64,000 nt of DNA, taken from assembly GCF_000512585.2 (NCBI RefSeq), contig NC_089244.1, positions 1,488,001-1,552,000 on the forward strand, written 5' to 3'. Position 1 is the stretch's first letter; the number at the start of each line of letters is the position of its first letter. The position numbers and the translations under genes were made by a program. Under the pieces are notes generated by a model. The model was not told where the DNA came from. It was given only the letters and a program-made list of their open reading frames with translations, and ran no database searches. The DNA comes from Kwoniella bestiolae CBS 10118 (lineage: Eukaryota > Basidiomycota > Tremellomycetes > Tremellales > Cryptococcaceae). Shown here piece by piece: positions 19,894-31,770 of this stretch.

Positions 19894-22800
19894 ATGGAGA
19901 GTTTGATGTCCCAGGGCTCTTCCTCGAGCCGAAATTCGTTATCTCAAGCTGGACTTTCGAATCGTCCGAGTAAATCTTCATCTTCCAAGCGACCGAGAGA
20001 GGAGAATAACGGAGTCAAGCAGGAAGAGGAGGATAATCCCCCACTCCCAGAGATGGACGAGGTGAATTGAGAATTCCCTTTCGATCACATACAGCTCTTC
20101 AGATGTATGGCCGGATGATGAGCTGATGGTGCAACTATCATAGCATTTCGTCACTTTCCGAACCGATGTAGTAGGAGTCCAATACTATCGAGGACTAGTA
20201 GGAAGAGGTGAATATGTCATGCTCCGCAGACAGCCTGAGAATCAGTACGACTCAAATGCAGTCCAGGTAAGCTCAGTGATATCAGTACATCTTCCTGCTA
20301 TAGCTGACGTATGGGTGCCATCAGGTGATCAACGCGTCAGGCTCTCAAGTTGGACATATCCCTCGTACGGTAGCTGCAAGACTCGCAGAATTGATGGACA
20401 TGTCGGCGATCACTGTGGAAGGGAGAATGGTAGGGCAGAACCTAGATGGGGCGAAACATTACAAGATGGGAATGTGAGCTACGTTATGCTGAGTATTAGC
20501 TCGATAAAAGCTCATCGAACGATATATATATAGGGACCTATCAATCTACGCCAAACCATCTTTAAAAGAAGTACTTCAAACTGAACTCTCATGGGCACTC
20601 AACGAAACTGCCGTACAGAAACCACCTCCCACTGCTTCTTTGTCAATCTCGGTATCAGGTTTCAAAGGGCATGGTAATTCTGGTGTGGGGTTACCAGCCG
20701 GAGATGAACCCGCTATGAAGAAGTTATTGGAAGGGTTGAAGCAGATTGGAGAAGATCAGAAACAGGCTGATAATGTTATGGTAAGCTATCTCTCGCAATC
20801 TTCTGTGCCAAGAAGTCTACTTTAGCTGACAAGAGTGTCTTGTACAATTCATTAGGATTCATTGACTTCCGATGTTGACGTTTCCAAATTACCCCTTCAT
20901 CCCAATCCACCTGGAATTGCGAACGGTCAGCTGAGTACGGATATGCTACCGCATCAAACCCAAGCTTTGAAAGTGAGTCTACCCGCCCTTATATGCATTT
21001 GCTTTCGGTTTTCACCAGCGCTGATAGCTGGTATGTAGTGGATGATCGAACGAGAAAATCCTACTTTGCCTAAAGCACCAGGAGACAAACAAGTCCAATT
21101 TTGGGTCAAGCAGAAGGGTGATTACAAGGACTACTTCCTCAATGTAGCTACTAAAACGCCGCAATACGATGAACCTGTTCTTGGAAAGGGCGGTATCATT
21201 GCGGACGGAATGGGCTTGGGTAAGCTAGATTTCGCATTTTGGCCAAGTACAAAATCAGTAGCTGATGACCAATTTTACAGGAAAAACACTTACCATGCTT
21301 TCCTTGGTGTTGGCTACTAAGAAGGACAAGGGTGCTACATTGATTGGTGAGTTGACCTTAAAGAGATTCTTGTCAAGTTTAGCTGACTCAGATGCTTCAT
21401 TTGCTAGTTTGTCCTCTCTCTGTACTGAGCAACTGGGAAAAGCAGATTGGAGACCATGTAGCGCACGGTCAGATGACTCATTATACTTATCATGGTGCCT
21501 CCAAAGGCGTTACGGCAAAGACTTTGGAACAGTACGATGTAAGCTGAAATTCTCGCGATATGGCAGACCTAACAGCTGATACGGATGTGACGATCAATTT
21601 AGGTGATCATCACTACCTACAATGCTGTAGCTGCAGAAGCACCAATTGAGCCAGCAAAGAATGGAAGTCCGACCAAGGCGAAGAAAGCGAAGGGTGCTGC
21701 TGCTTCAGCTGGACCACTGTTCAAAGTGAAATGGAAGAGAGTGGTAGCTGATGAGGGACACGTTATGAGAAATCCAAAGGCGAAGAGTAAGCTGACTCGA
21801 ACCCTTCAACCTGCAAGAAAGCTGACAGACATATGAAAACGCAGTGACGCAGGGATTTGCTGCTCTGCAAGCTGATAGGCGATGGATTTGTACCGGTGAG
21901 CTGCTCCATTGATCTGCAGTACATAAAGTTTGTGGCTGACTCAGGTACTCCAGGGACTCCTATTGTCAACTCTCCAAGTGAGCTTGACCCTTCTTAACTC
22001 ATCTAAGAGACGCTTTAGCTCATGTCAAAACATTGAGTAGGTGACCTCGGCTCCCTCCTTACATGTTTACGAATCTGCAAGCCCCTCGATCAGCCAGACT
22101 ACTTCAAGACTCTCCTTCTCCGACCTCTCAAACGAGGTGATCCGACCGCAGCGAGGTTACTGCAAGCCCTTATTGGTGAAGTACTTCTCCGTCGCACGAA
22201 GGAGTCGAAAGACGCGAAGGGGAACAAGATCATCGAGCTGCCTGGTATCGAGTATTTCCGAGTTGGCGTCAAGCTTGATGAGGAGACGAGGAAAGTTTAT
22301 GATGAGATTTTGGAAGGTAGTAGGCAGAGATTCCAGGAGGCTATAGAGACTGGTCAGGTGAGTTACTAACCTTTTCGAATTCGTATATCGCAGGAAAATG
22401 GAGTGCTAATGGAGATGCGATTTCAGGGCACCGCCAACGTCTTGAGCATGTTGACTCGAAGTAAGCTGTTCAACAGCATGTATCTCGGATTTATAGTAGC
22501 TGACCTTTCGTCTCTTTGACAGTGCGTCAGCTCTGCCTTTCTGCCCAGCTTGTCCCTCAGTCTTTCCTCGATGATCTTCGTCGACCCATACCTAAAGTCC
22601 CCGCTGGTCCAGCCATATCCATTTCATCCCTGACGCCCGAGAAGAAGGAAGAGCTCATAGCTAAACTTCGACAATACGTGGAAGAAGATACGGAATGTGG
22701 TGTGTGCTATGACGAAGCGGAGTTTGTGAAAAGACCTTGCATTACGGATTGCGGACATGCCTGTGAGTTTCTTTAGTACCAGTGTGGATAGAATAGCAAA

Positions 22801-23891
22801 TTACTGATACAACGAACAGTCTGTTATCCATGTATCGAGCGAGTTCTCCTCACCGCTCCATTATGTCCAATGGACAGACATCCAATAGGTCTGCCATCAA
22901 TATTGGAACTACCGCCAGACGATACACCAGAATATGTCGATCCGCTCGAATCATCTCGGAAGGATACATCGCTCTTACCTGTTAAATCTGCTAAGATTGA
23001 CGAGTTGGTTAAGTACCTGAAAGTGTTTCCAGGAGATGAGAAGACGCTGGTGTTTAGTCAATTCACGAGCTTTTTGGATCAAGTGGCGTTGAGGTTGAAA
23101 GCGGAGGGAATGGAGTGGACGAGGTTTGATGGGAGGATGAATGCTTCGAAGGTGAGACGAAATTAGCTAGCTTTCTCTGATCTAGCAGGGTTATCCAGCT
23201 GATTGAACTGGAATGGATGCAGAGACAACAAGTCATCAGCGAATTCCAGCGACCCATCACACCTAAGAATGCGAAATCTACGCCTAGAGTCATGTTAATC
23301 TCTTTGAAATCTGGTGCGGTGGGATTGAACTTGACTGCAGCTTCGAATGTATTTTTGGTGAGTCAGCTATTGAAAGAAATGCTTCGAGTAGACTAGCTGA
23401 TGAGATTACGGTCAGTGCGATCCATGGTGGCAGAGTGCTATTGAAGCTCAGGCGATTGATAGAGTACATAGGGTGAGTTCGTCCACGCCAATCTTTCGAT
23501 AAGGGTCTTAGCTCTCTAATGCTCTATATGGGTTAGATGGGTCAAAAGAAGGAAGTGAGGGTGTTTCAGTTGATTGCTGAGGATACGGTCGAATCGGCTG
23601 TGTTGGATATTCGTAAGTTGTATCAATATAGCACAGCTGGTCGAAATTTGACCAGGTGAAATAGCTGTTGTTATGTGAACATCTGCTGATGCTCGTTTCC
23701 ACTGATCAGAGAAAAGGAAAGATGCTCTTGTGGCTAAAGTGAGTGGGATCCATCTAATCGCCTCGTAGCTCGCCTATAGACTGATCTCTCTGCTGTTGCT
23801 ATAGGCATTCGAGAAGTCAAGTAAGGAGAGTAAGATGACGAAGAAAGAAGCTAGGTTCGAGGAGTTGAAGGAGTTGCTGGGTGTGCAATGA
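19894..23891 (+). CDS. Rad5/HLTF-type HIRAN-SNF2-RING translocase and ubiquitin ligase
   Basis: About 20 short exons encode roughly 900 aa. Domains in order: a Ser-rich start (first exon 19894-20061); HIRAN (TDVVGVQYYRGLVGRGEYV, then VGHIPRTVAARLAELMD); SNF2 helicase motif I GGIIADGMGLGKT, motif Ia VCPLSVLSNWEKQI, motif II VVADEGHVMRNPKAK and motif III CTGTPIVNSPSDLGSLL; a C3HC4 RING inserted in the ATPase (CGVCYDEAEF, then TDCGHAFCYPCIERV and CPMD); and the helicase C-lobe (TLVFSQFTSFLDQVALRL, SLKSGAVGLNLTAAS, IDRVHRMGQKKEV). The Asp-Glu-Gly-His form of motif II is normal for Rad5 and HLTF. These proteins polyubiquitinate PCNA and reverse stalled forks. The HIRAN-first architecture resembles HLTF. 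The RING cysteines span the intron at about 22761-22819. Confidence 0.88.
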
Positions 23892-24139
23892 GGAAGGGAG
23901 GGCACGATGGTAATTATGGATGTTGACAAGACGGCATGACTGTGATGAGAGAGGAAGTGAAAGGAAGAGGAGTGTTTGATAATGATTTGATATGAAATTA
24001 ATGAATACATGTTTGATAGTATTTGTAAGTAGGGTGATATGTCCATGCAATTTATATGTCAATTCCACACATCGTTCTGGTCTATTTGTAACAGTCAATA
24101 CATGCGGCATCGCGGTATTATGCCCAAACCTAAACCTTC

Positions 24140-25079
24140 CTACGCAACCTGCTTCTCCAACCCTTCTACCTCTGCACCACCCAGCAAACCCTCATACCCC
24201 TGTAAATTCCTCCTCTCCTTCGCAGGTCTCCCATCCCTTCTACGCCTATTCAAATGCCCCCTCTCCAAATTCGTTGTCAGCCCATCCACCCTTCCCTCCC
24301 ATGCCCAAATCTCCTTCTCCGTCCTGAGGACTTTCCCACCATCTAACCCTCGCTGCTTCTCTTCCTCCGATCTGGCAGCTTTGTTGGCGTTGTACTCGTA
24401 GTACAGTTCCCCTGGCGTCTTCTCGCCTGATATCAGACTATCCCAGTGGCCTGGATAGTTCCATTGTGGGGTTGTGAGGTTGGATTGTTTGGGGTTGTTT
24501 AGACGCCAGACGAATGTGGGTTTACCTCCAGAGGAAGATGGGGAAGAGGAGGTGGAAGGGCGAAGAGGCAGTTTGAGGAGGAGGGATTGGGATTGAAGGC
24601 GGGCGAGGATTTGGGATTTTAGGTGGCTAGACAGGTGCCAAAGGGATTAGCTCGAGCTCGAACGACATGTCATGGGACGGATGCAAGTGCTTTCCTCTGT
24701 AATCCGTACTCTGCGCCATGAAGAGTAGCCAATATAGGGGACTGATCGGGATGACTTGAGGGGAAGATCAGACTTACGAGGTAGATACGAATGGATGACC
24801 CTCCGGAATAACATTCACCCCCTTATCCTTCTTGGTCATAGCTACCACATTCTTTCCCTTGCCTTTGCCTCTCGTACTGCTCTCTGCTGTGGTTGAAGAG
24901 CCGGCCTGACTTTGCGATTGGGAGGGAGCAGCATGAGGGTTCTCAGATTGGTAGATCTTTAATGCCTGTTTGACTAGTTCTTTGGTTGTTAGGCCCTGTG
25001 CGGCATTGGTGTCGGAGAGGATTTGGCGGACTAGGCGGAACGCCGAGGGGAGCTGGGAAGTGGGGCGGGTGAGGGACAT
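24140..25079 (-). CDS. Conserved-looking protein of unknown function
   Basis: Two exons (25079-24778 and 24626-24140) encode 262 aa. I recognise no domain. The N-terminus (MSLTRPTSQLPSAFRLVRQI) could be a mitochondrial presequence and is followed by a possible helical segment GLTTKELVKQALKIY, a Ser/Gln/Lys-rich linker, then FVWRLNNPKQ, GELYYEYNANKAARSEEEKQ and a very basic part HLNRRRRDGRPAKERRN. It shares a 342-bp divergent promoter with mitochondrial uS13, and the basic composition would suit a mitochondrial ribosomal protein. That is inference from context only. Confidence 0.6.
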
Positions 25080-25421
25080 GGTGTTGGGTTTATCGAGCGA
25101 TAGGACAGATAGGTGATTTTGAAGAACAGCGAAATATCAAATTCGAAATCTCGAAATATCCAGTAAAGTCAAGCTTGTCGAATGGGTCGGGTCGTACGGT
25201 GAGGATTGCGTAACTCCGTGATTGTCCGAAGGGTGTGGCATTTATTTTCTATCCTTCGAACTCACTTTGACTTTTCGAGCCATGCATCTCAATCTCAGAC
25301 TCAGCTGAAATCATACATATACATTGCGTTTATACATAGGTATACAACTTGCACATAAAATCCATCTCGCTATCACCACCCTCCGTTATCAGCACCTCGG
25401 ATTTGGATCAACTTCGCCAAG
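25080..25421. promoter_or_regulatory. Divergent promoter region unknown protein / uS13m
   Basis: The gap of 342 bp separates two divergent starts. It contains a short C/T-rich leader before uS13m and nothing else I can name. Confidence 0.45.
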
Positions 25422-26289
25422 ATGCACTTATTAGGCCACAACTTACCAGACCACAAACCTCTCAAGGTGAGTTCCGTCTCCCCCTTCCCCCACACTCGCA
25501 ACGACAAAAGACCATCATACTAACCCATACACCAGATCGCCCTCCTAACATTCTACGGCCTCTCCCACCCCCTCGCCTCCCGCCTTCTCGCCAGACTCTC
25601 AATCCACTCCGAAGCCCTCGTATCGGACCTGACTGAACCCCAACTCACCTCATTATCCGCCTACCTCTCCTCCCCAGCAACCACAGCCAAAGTACGAGAA
25701 ACGCAGATCAACCTTGCTCCTCCGGGGGGGAGGGCCCTGCCCCTGCCTGGTAACAAATCTGTCGTGGGGGCTGTAAATAAGGGGAAGGGGAAGGAAGATC
25801 CGCTGGATGAGCTGAAGCTTGAGACGGAAGCTAGGAGGGGGATGCAGGGTGATATTGCGCATTTGAGGATGGTTGGGACGTATCGTGGGAAGAGGTGAGC
25901 TTTTTTATTGATCTCAATAGGAAGGGGTGTGATGAGGAAATGGGGACGTGGTCATGTCGGGATGAGGGATGGAAGCTGCAAATGGTGCTGGTGATGATGC
26001 ACGATATGACAAGGATCGCAATTCAACTGTCATAAAACAGTTGGTATAGTCGAGACGTCTCTATTCGAAGGAGGTCAAACATGACATAGACATACGCATA
26101 CGATCAATATCAAAGACGAGGGAGTCGATCGAGTCCATCAAACCCTCCATATCGTATCAATCGCTAACACACCCTATCTCTACCCCTAGACACGCAGCAG
26201 GATACCCCGTCCGAGGCCAACGGACCCAGACGAACGCTTCGACAGCCAAAAAGCATAATCGAGTAGAACGAAGGGGTTTCGCAACGTGA
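25422..26289 (+). CDS. SWS2: Mitochondrial small-subunit ribosomal protein uS13m
   Basis: Exons are 25422-25466, 25536-25894 and 26190-26289, giving 167 aa. It starts with the S13-type segment MHLLGHNLPDHKPLKIALL and carries the H2TH-like region around LSIHSEALVSDLT. It ends in the strongly diagnostic RNA-contact tail GTYRGKRHAAGYPVRGQRTQ, TNASTAKKHNRVERRG. uS13 sits at the head of the small subunit and contacts the large subunit and P-site tRNA. An insert with GKGKEDPLDELKLE separates the two halves. The last intron (295 nt) is long for this region. The residues SKRR-like basic end and lack of Cys fit the mitochondrial paralogue (yeast Sws2). Confidence 0.9.
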
Positions 26290-26737
26290 GTAATGTAGAT
26301 CTGTTGCCAAATTGTCCAAACTGTCTTCCTGCCATTCAAAGGGGAATGAGGCACTTCCGTCGCTATAGTGCATTTGGCTGGGTTGAGCTGATCCTTTTGC
26401 TTTTCGTCTCAGATATTCCCTTCGTCCATGTTTCGGGTCTACCGAGATACCATCCCCGCCATCTAGATCTAGGATACTGAGCGAGGTTTCTTGTTTTGTA
26501 TAGCTAGTATCACCTCACAATGCATCAATCATATATAAATACTAATTCACACATCTGTGTATATGTTCTCGGAATGGAATCGCTTTTCGTCCGTTAATTT
26601 TAACTGGATATCTGATCAGTATCTCAAACGAAACATCAAGACCAGCCGAATGTCATGATAAGTGTCACAATGCAGTGATAATGCATAAAAATCTAATCAA
26701 ACCTACACACACACCCATCTACCAGCCTACAGCCATC
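26290..26737. other. Convergent 3' intergenic region
   Basis: AT-rich sequence between the ends of uS13m and eIF3L. I see no coding frame or repeat worth naming. Confidence 0.5.
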
Positions 26738-29371
26738 TTACTGAGCAGCAACTCTCGCTCGTTTGGGTTGCCATGCTCCGCCCGCCTTCTTGTCTGTCGT
26801 CTGAGGGGCAGAAGCAGTAGAAGGAACGGGTTTACGTTGGATAGGTAATGGAGAAGATTTGATGGTGTTGAAGACTCGCTGGGCGTGCTCGGCATTACGG
26901 ATGAAGAATCCTGCGAATCGCCTGTGCGAGGTTGTCTCTTCTACGTGGACCATTGACTATGGTCATTTTCCATATATCAGCTCATACTCTTCTTGACCCG
27001 AGCCTTCCTTTCCTCAATTATGATAATGTATAAGAGAATCTCACTCACCCCATCAATGGTGAAATCCAAATTATTCGTGACGATCCTCTCCCCATCCAAC
27101 AACGTCTCCTGATTCACTCCCTTTGCATAAGTCCTACTAGCAGCCTTGAGCACCATGAGCTGCTGTAATATCTCTTCCTCCCCTGTCTCCCCCTCAGAGA
27201 ACGTAACGAGCTTCGAAGCGTCAATCGAAGTGTACAGCTTCAAGAGGTTTCGGATGTTCGACACGCCCTTGACGGCTACTACGTCCGAGAGGAACAATTC
27301 GAGATGTCGTTGGGTGGCGTCTATGGGGGGGTTGGCAAGATACGATTCGAGCGCGGAGGGATCTTCGTATGGTGGGGGGTTGACGTTGAGGTATTTGGGT
27401 GAGGCGGATAGGAAGAGGTCTTTGAATGTTTCGAGGGCTTCGTCGCTGGGGGATGAAAGAGAGATATCAGCTTAGCCCTGGCACGAGGAGGTGCATGATA
27501 TGAAAGCTGATTGAATTTCCTCGAGGTTTTGAGGTAGGATGCGATAGATACGCTGAGAAAACACTCACCCGCCCCGTTGTAAAACAGCCAACTGGTCTGC
27601 GTAATGTTCCTTCACAATACTCATGATACTCTCGTCGGAAGGTCCAGGAGAGAGGGTAGTGCAAATAGCGAGAAGGGCATACATCCTCTCACATTGCTTT
27701 GTGATCTATCAGACATGCAATATATCAGCTAAATCTGATGATGCACAGAGACTGTCAGCTGACTCACCGAACCATATTGGTACGACCTGGTGTGGTACTG
27801 CTTCATCCTGATGAAGAAGATCAAAACGGAGATGAAAGTCTTGATGGCGTCTGGCCATCTTCCTAAAGCCATGTAGGCACATCCGACGTGGTAGTACGTG
27901 GTTACGTGACATGCTGTGATTCGCGTTAAGAATGCACCACCTGAGAGATCGACATTTTCCATTGTTTGGAGGGCCACTACGTTCATTTGAATTGTTTCAG
28001 CATACACAGTCAAACGTAATGCACACCAACATTGGCGGGACGCTCTCCTTATAATGGATCAAGCAAGAAGAAAAGGAGGCCACACTCACAAGTAGGATCC
28101 CCCAAAAGCACATGAACTCTCAATAAACAAATCAACGAGAAGTACCCCAAATTCCTATACAGAGGTTTACTTCCATACTCCCCAGCCAACTCTTGAACTT
28201 CTTCCGCTGATTTCCCCTGCTTCTCCGCCTTGAGTTGCTCGTTGATCTGCGATTTTTGGACGAGGGAGTACAAGACGTTGAGAACAGAGTAAGAGGACCA
28301 GATGTTCTGCGCTTCGGACAGGGCTTCTAATTCCTCTTCGTTCTTGTTCTTGGGGTTTGCACGCCAGGTGGAGAAGTTGGAGAATTGGTAGACGAATTCG
28401 TCGAGCATGTCCCAGAGCCATTGGATGGGAAGGTCGAGGGGGACAGGGCCGTCGGAGTCTGGTGAGGAGCAAAAGAATTAGTAGATGATCAACCTTGGCT
28501 TTGTGTCATGCCCATGCTCTATGATTATACAGTTGAATTGACACTCACTTAAAAGGTAGTTGAAGAGTTCACAGATATTCTCATAAGATTGGAATCGATC
28601 ATCGATGGTAGGTTGGAGTTTGGCGTAGACGTGTCTGAAGTAGAGCTATAAATCCTATATCAGCTGTTGAACTATTATACATTCGAGGTAAAGATCAAGC
28701 TCACCTCTCGATAAAGAGTCAAGAATACTTGATCTATAGACAAGATGGAGATGATAATTAGCTATGCTCTTGAAACCATTAGCCAAGGCATAGCTCACCA
28801 TTCCCAACCAAAGGAGAGATCAATTCAGCTTCTGGCCATTCATTTTGGGAGTAATGAGCCTGAGTCAACTTGTTCCATCCTGACTCGTACATGTTGGTGA
28901 TGGTGGGTAGGTCATTCTCGAGGATAGCTTGGTGGAAGAGGACGAGGAACTGGAAGAGTGATTGGATGAGAGTTAGCATAATCGATCATAATACTGCCCC
29001 AGATGAAGCAGAACGACATATCCACATCCGCTCATTCTGATGTCCCATCAACAGGTCGAGCAGTCCAATAATCCCATAATCCAACAATAACCTCTTCCTT
29101 CCTACCATATGCTCCAACCCTAATCCTAACCAAGAGCCAAACCCAAACTCACCCTCTTAACATCCTCCGGAACCTGCTCCAAAGCCTGCATCTGCTCCTG
29201 CTCCTGCTCAGCCACCATGAGCTGTTGCTGAGCGTACGCATGTTGTTCCAACTCTTGTAATCTCCTGTACTCGTCCGCGTCCGACTCGGGGTTGTAAGAT
29301 TGGACTGGCACAGCAAGGGAGGAAAGGAGCTCGTCCTCTGTTGGTTCGTAGAATGCTGTTGGGTCGGCCAT
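26738..29371 (-). CDS. Translation initiation factor eIF3 subunit L
   Basis: A multi-exon gene. The start MADPTAFYEPTEDELLSSLA is followed by TNMYESGWNKLTQAHY, TLYRELYFRHVYAKLQPTID, IQWLWDMLDEFVYQFSNFST, GYFSLICLLRVHVLLGDPT, CHVTTYYHVGCAYMALGRW and the PCI-domain end IVTNNLDFTIDG, HVEETTSHRRFAGFFIRN. eIF3L is a PCI subunit of the eukaryotic eIF3 octamer that is present in filamentous fungi and basidiomycetes but absent from S. cerevisiae. The C-terminal 40 residues are basic and low-complexity. It is divergent with a mitochondrial release-factor-like gene across 348 bp. Introns are short, and two lie just either side of the PCI end. Confidence 0.93.
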
Positions 29372-29719
29372 TTTGGGAGTCTGGTTGCTTGTGCTTGTGT
29401 GAATGAGGATAGTAGGGGTGATCTATACGTTGATCTTTTAGGTGATGTCTTGTAGCAACAATGAACCACGAACAATGGACAATAGTGCACAAAAACTCAA
29501 AAGTCAGAAAGTGGTTGAAAGCTGCCTCGAAGTGAGATCGAGGCTAAAACGCCGATGAGAAAGTGAATGTGGCACTTGAGGAATACCCCCTCCACTTGGG
29601 ATGACCGCTCATGTCAAGTGAGAGAATGAAGATTCAAGCTACCGTACGAACCACACATATAACGTACCATCTCAAGCAAGGCTGTCTCCAACTCCGACAG
29701 ACAATTACAGACGCCCATA
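29372..29719. promoter_or_regulatory. Divergent promoter region eIF3L / mitochondrial RF-like
   Basis: A 348-bp gap separates the two divergent start codons. No repeat or coding frame is supported. Confidence 0.45.
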
Positions 29720-30789
29720 ATGCAAGTTCTACGACCGGCTGTCCGATGTTTAGCTGCTCGAAACATCCCTCTCCGGAATATTCCCACTCCTTCGCCTGCC
29801 GGATGTAGTTATTGGGCATACCGAACTTACGCTACAAAGTCTCAGTCGCCCCCGCGCGAGAATGACATAGACGATGGCGATCTATTCGGAGATGCTGAAA
29901 CAAGACATGGTACCTCAAGACAAGCAAGCGATCAGCTCAAAGTGAGCGCAAACCAGGACCAAGCTGATTACGAATTTGGTGAAGTTGCGGTAGGTCGCTT
30001 CTCCAGAAAGCCTCTTTTGAATTGGAAGGAGAAGGTGCGCATGCTTACTATCTTCATTCCACCCATCTAGGATGATGATACACCCTCATCGAGCAAGGAT
30101 CAGCTCCTCCATCGACCGAAATTACCGAGCTCCATCAAAATGCTGAATAGGATCCTGTCAAGGCAGAGGGCAGTGGAGATACCTGAGCATGAATTGGAAG
30201 AGAAGTTTGTGAGAGGTAAGTTTACTGATCTCGTCACTTTCTGAGGTGAGGCTGAGCTCAACCTCTTTATCCCATCTTATGGGAATTTACTGTCGGAATG
30301 TAATGCTAATCTTTCAATCTTATATGTATAGGCAGAGGCCCAGGCGGCCAAGCAATAAACAAGACCAACTCCTCCGTCTCCCTTACCCACATCCCAACAG
30401 GAATCCGTATTCAGTCCCAACCCACCCGATCAAGAGAAGAAAATCGGAAAGTCGCTCGAAGGATCTTAGGAGAGAGATTGGAAGTACTCAGGACGACAGG
30501 TCAACTGCCGGGGTATGATATTCCTGGAATCGTCGTGGATATTCCTCAGGATGATGGGGTACCGAGGAGTAAGAAGGAGACGAAGAAGCTTGAAGAGAAA
30601 GTTTTGAGTGGGGCTTACACTAAGAAGGAGGTTAAGGAGGAGAAGTTGAGGATTAGGAAGGCGAATAAGAAGAAGAAGGCTAGGAGGAAGTATGGGAAGA
30701 AGGGTGAGATGGAGGAAGATGAAGGAGAAGGAGATACGATAAATGCCATCGCTGAAGTACCGGATGGTAGTAGCAGTACAAGGGTATGA
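29720..30789 (+). CDS. Mitochondrial class I release-factor-like protein (GGQ, mtRF-R/Rso55 type)
   Basis: Exons are 29720-30034, 30071-30215 and 30332-30789, giving 305 aa. An Arg-rich presequence (MQVLRPAVRCLAARNIPLRN) points to mitochondria. The peptidyl-tRNA hydrolase loop is complete after the second splice: GRGPGGQAINKTNSSVSLTH, then IPTGIRIQSQPTRSREENR. The C-terminus is a highly basic helix (KKETKKLEEKVLSG, KKKKARRKYGKKG). There is no codon-recognition domain, so this is a ribosome-rescue type protein like human C12orf65/mtRF-R or yeast Rso55, which release stalled peptides from mitochondrial ribosomes. The two introns are 36 and 116 nt; the first is near the minimum length. Confidence 0.88.
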
Positions 30790-30896
30790 TGATGCATGAT
30801 TATGATACATGTGATTTGGTCGTCAAGACTGTCTGTCATTCTCTGCTACCTCTTTTACTCTCTCTTTTAGTCATTCTATGTGGTCAACCTCAAAGA

Positions 30897-31770
30897 CTAT
30901 GGCCCAGTCTCTAGGTTGATCTGTTTACCGAATTTGGCGTATCTATGCATCGAAAGAAGTGGTATGATCAGCAAATAGATTTCTCTGTGTCTGTGGATCG
31001 GAACAGCTTTTCATGGCTGACTTTCTCTCCATCTTTGAAATACGAATATGAGATAGCACAGAAGCGTAGACCAAGCAGTCCAAGCATCCATCTCAGGCGC
31101 CAGTGTCCATTAGACACCATGATCACTCCTCATCTTCTGCCCCTCTCGTTCTGACGTATATAATGGTAAGACACAAACAACCACTCACAGCTGTACTTTC
31201 AAATCCTTCATCCCCGTCTCACACTCCCCTTTCTTACTCTCCAACCCCTCTATCTCCTTCTCGTACCTTTTCAAATCACCTTTCAGCTGTTTCCTAGCGT
31301 CTTTCACCGATAGATGGAAGAAGGAGTCTCCAAGTTTGTATAAGATAGGTTCTGAATCCGAGTCGGCCAGCTCGAGTTCCATCGAGAGATCATCGTAGTA
31401 TTCTTTTTCCTCCTGTCGGGGTGCGTAGAACGATCCATACAGTCAATTCTCCATGCTCCTATCGGGTTGAAGGCACAAGGTATGAAGGACATTCATTGAC
31501 TTACGTTTTTGATTTTCAGGAGATCTTGTATGTCAGTCAAGCGGTTGTTGAGCTTTGAGAATGTATTTATACGCTGTTGATCCTCTATTATACCCATTCA
31601 GCCCTTTCAGCTAGGTCTGCTTCGACTGTTATAGAAGCTAGACGGGACCCACCCCAAGCTACCTCCACTCCGTCTCCTTCGTCTTCTGGTGGTAGCTATG
31701 TAACGGGATATATGTCAGCTACATCGTCACTCAGGCAATGGTCTTGGGACGCTCAGCTTACTAGACTCAT
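30897..31770 (-). CDS. GIM3: Prefoldin subunit 4
   Basis: Five exons are predicted: 31770-31762, 31695-31653, 31584-31505, 31412-31189 and 30942-30897, giving 133 aa. The family pattern is continuous only after splicing: LPPEDEGDGVEVAWEDQQRI, NTFSKLNNRL, EEKEYYDDLSMELEL, YKLGDSFFHLSVKDARKQL and the conserved end LYAKFGKQINLETGP. Prefoldin is a six-subunit cytosolic chaperone that hands actin and tubulin to the chaperonin CCT; subunit 4 is a beta-type subunit with paired coiled coils. The first coding exon is only 9 nt (ATG AGT CTA) and the last intron is about 246 nt, much longer than its neighbours. The start is the least certain part; no other ATG lies in frame in exon 2. Confidence 0.85.

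Noticed and set aside
21721..21790. Asp-Glu-Gly-His helicase motif II as a damaged active site
   Set aside because: DEGH is the normal form in Rad5 and HLTF proteins.
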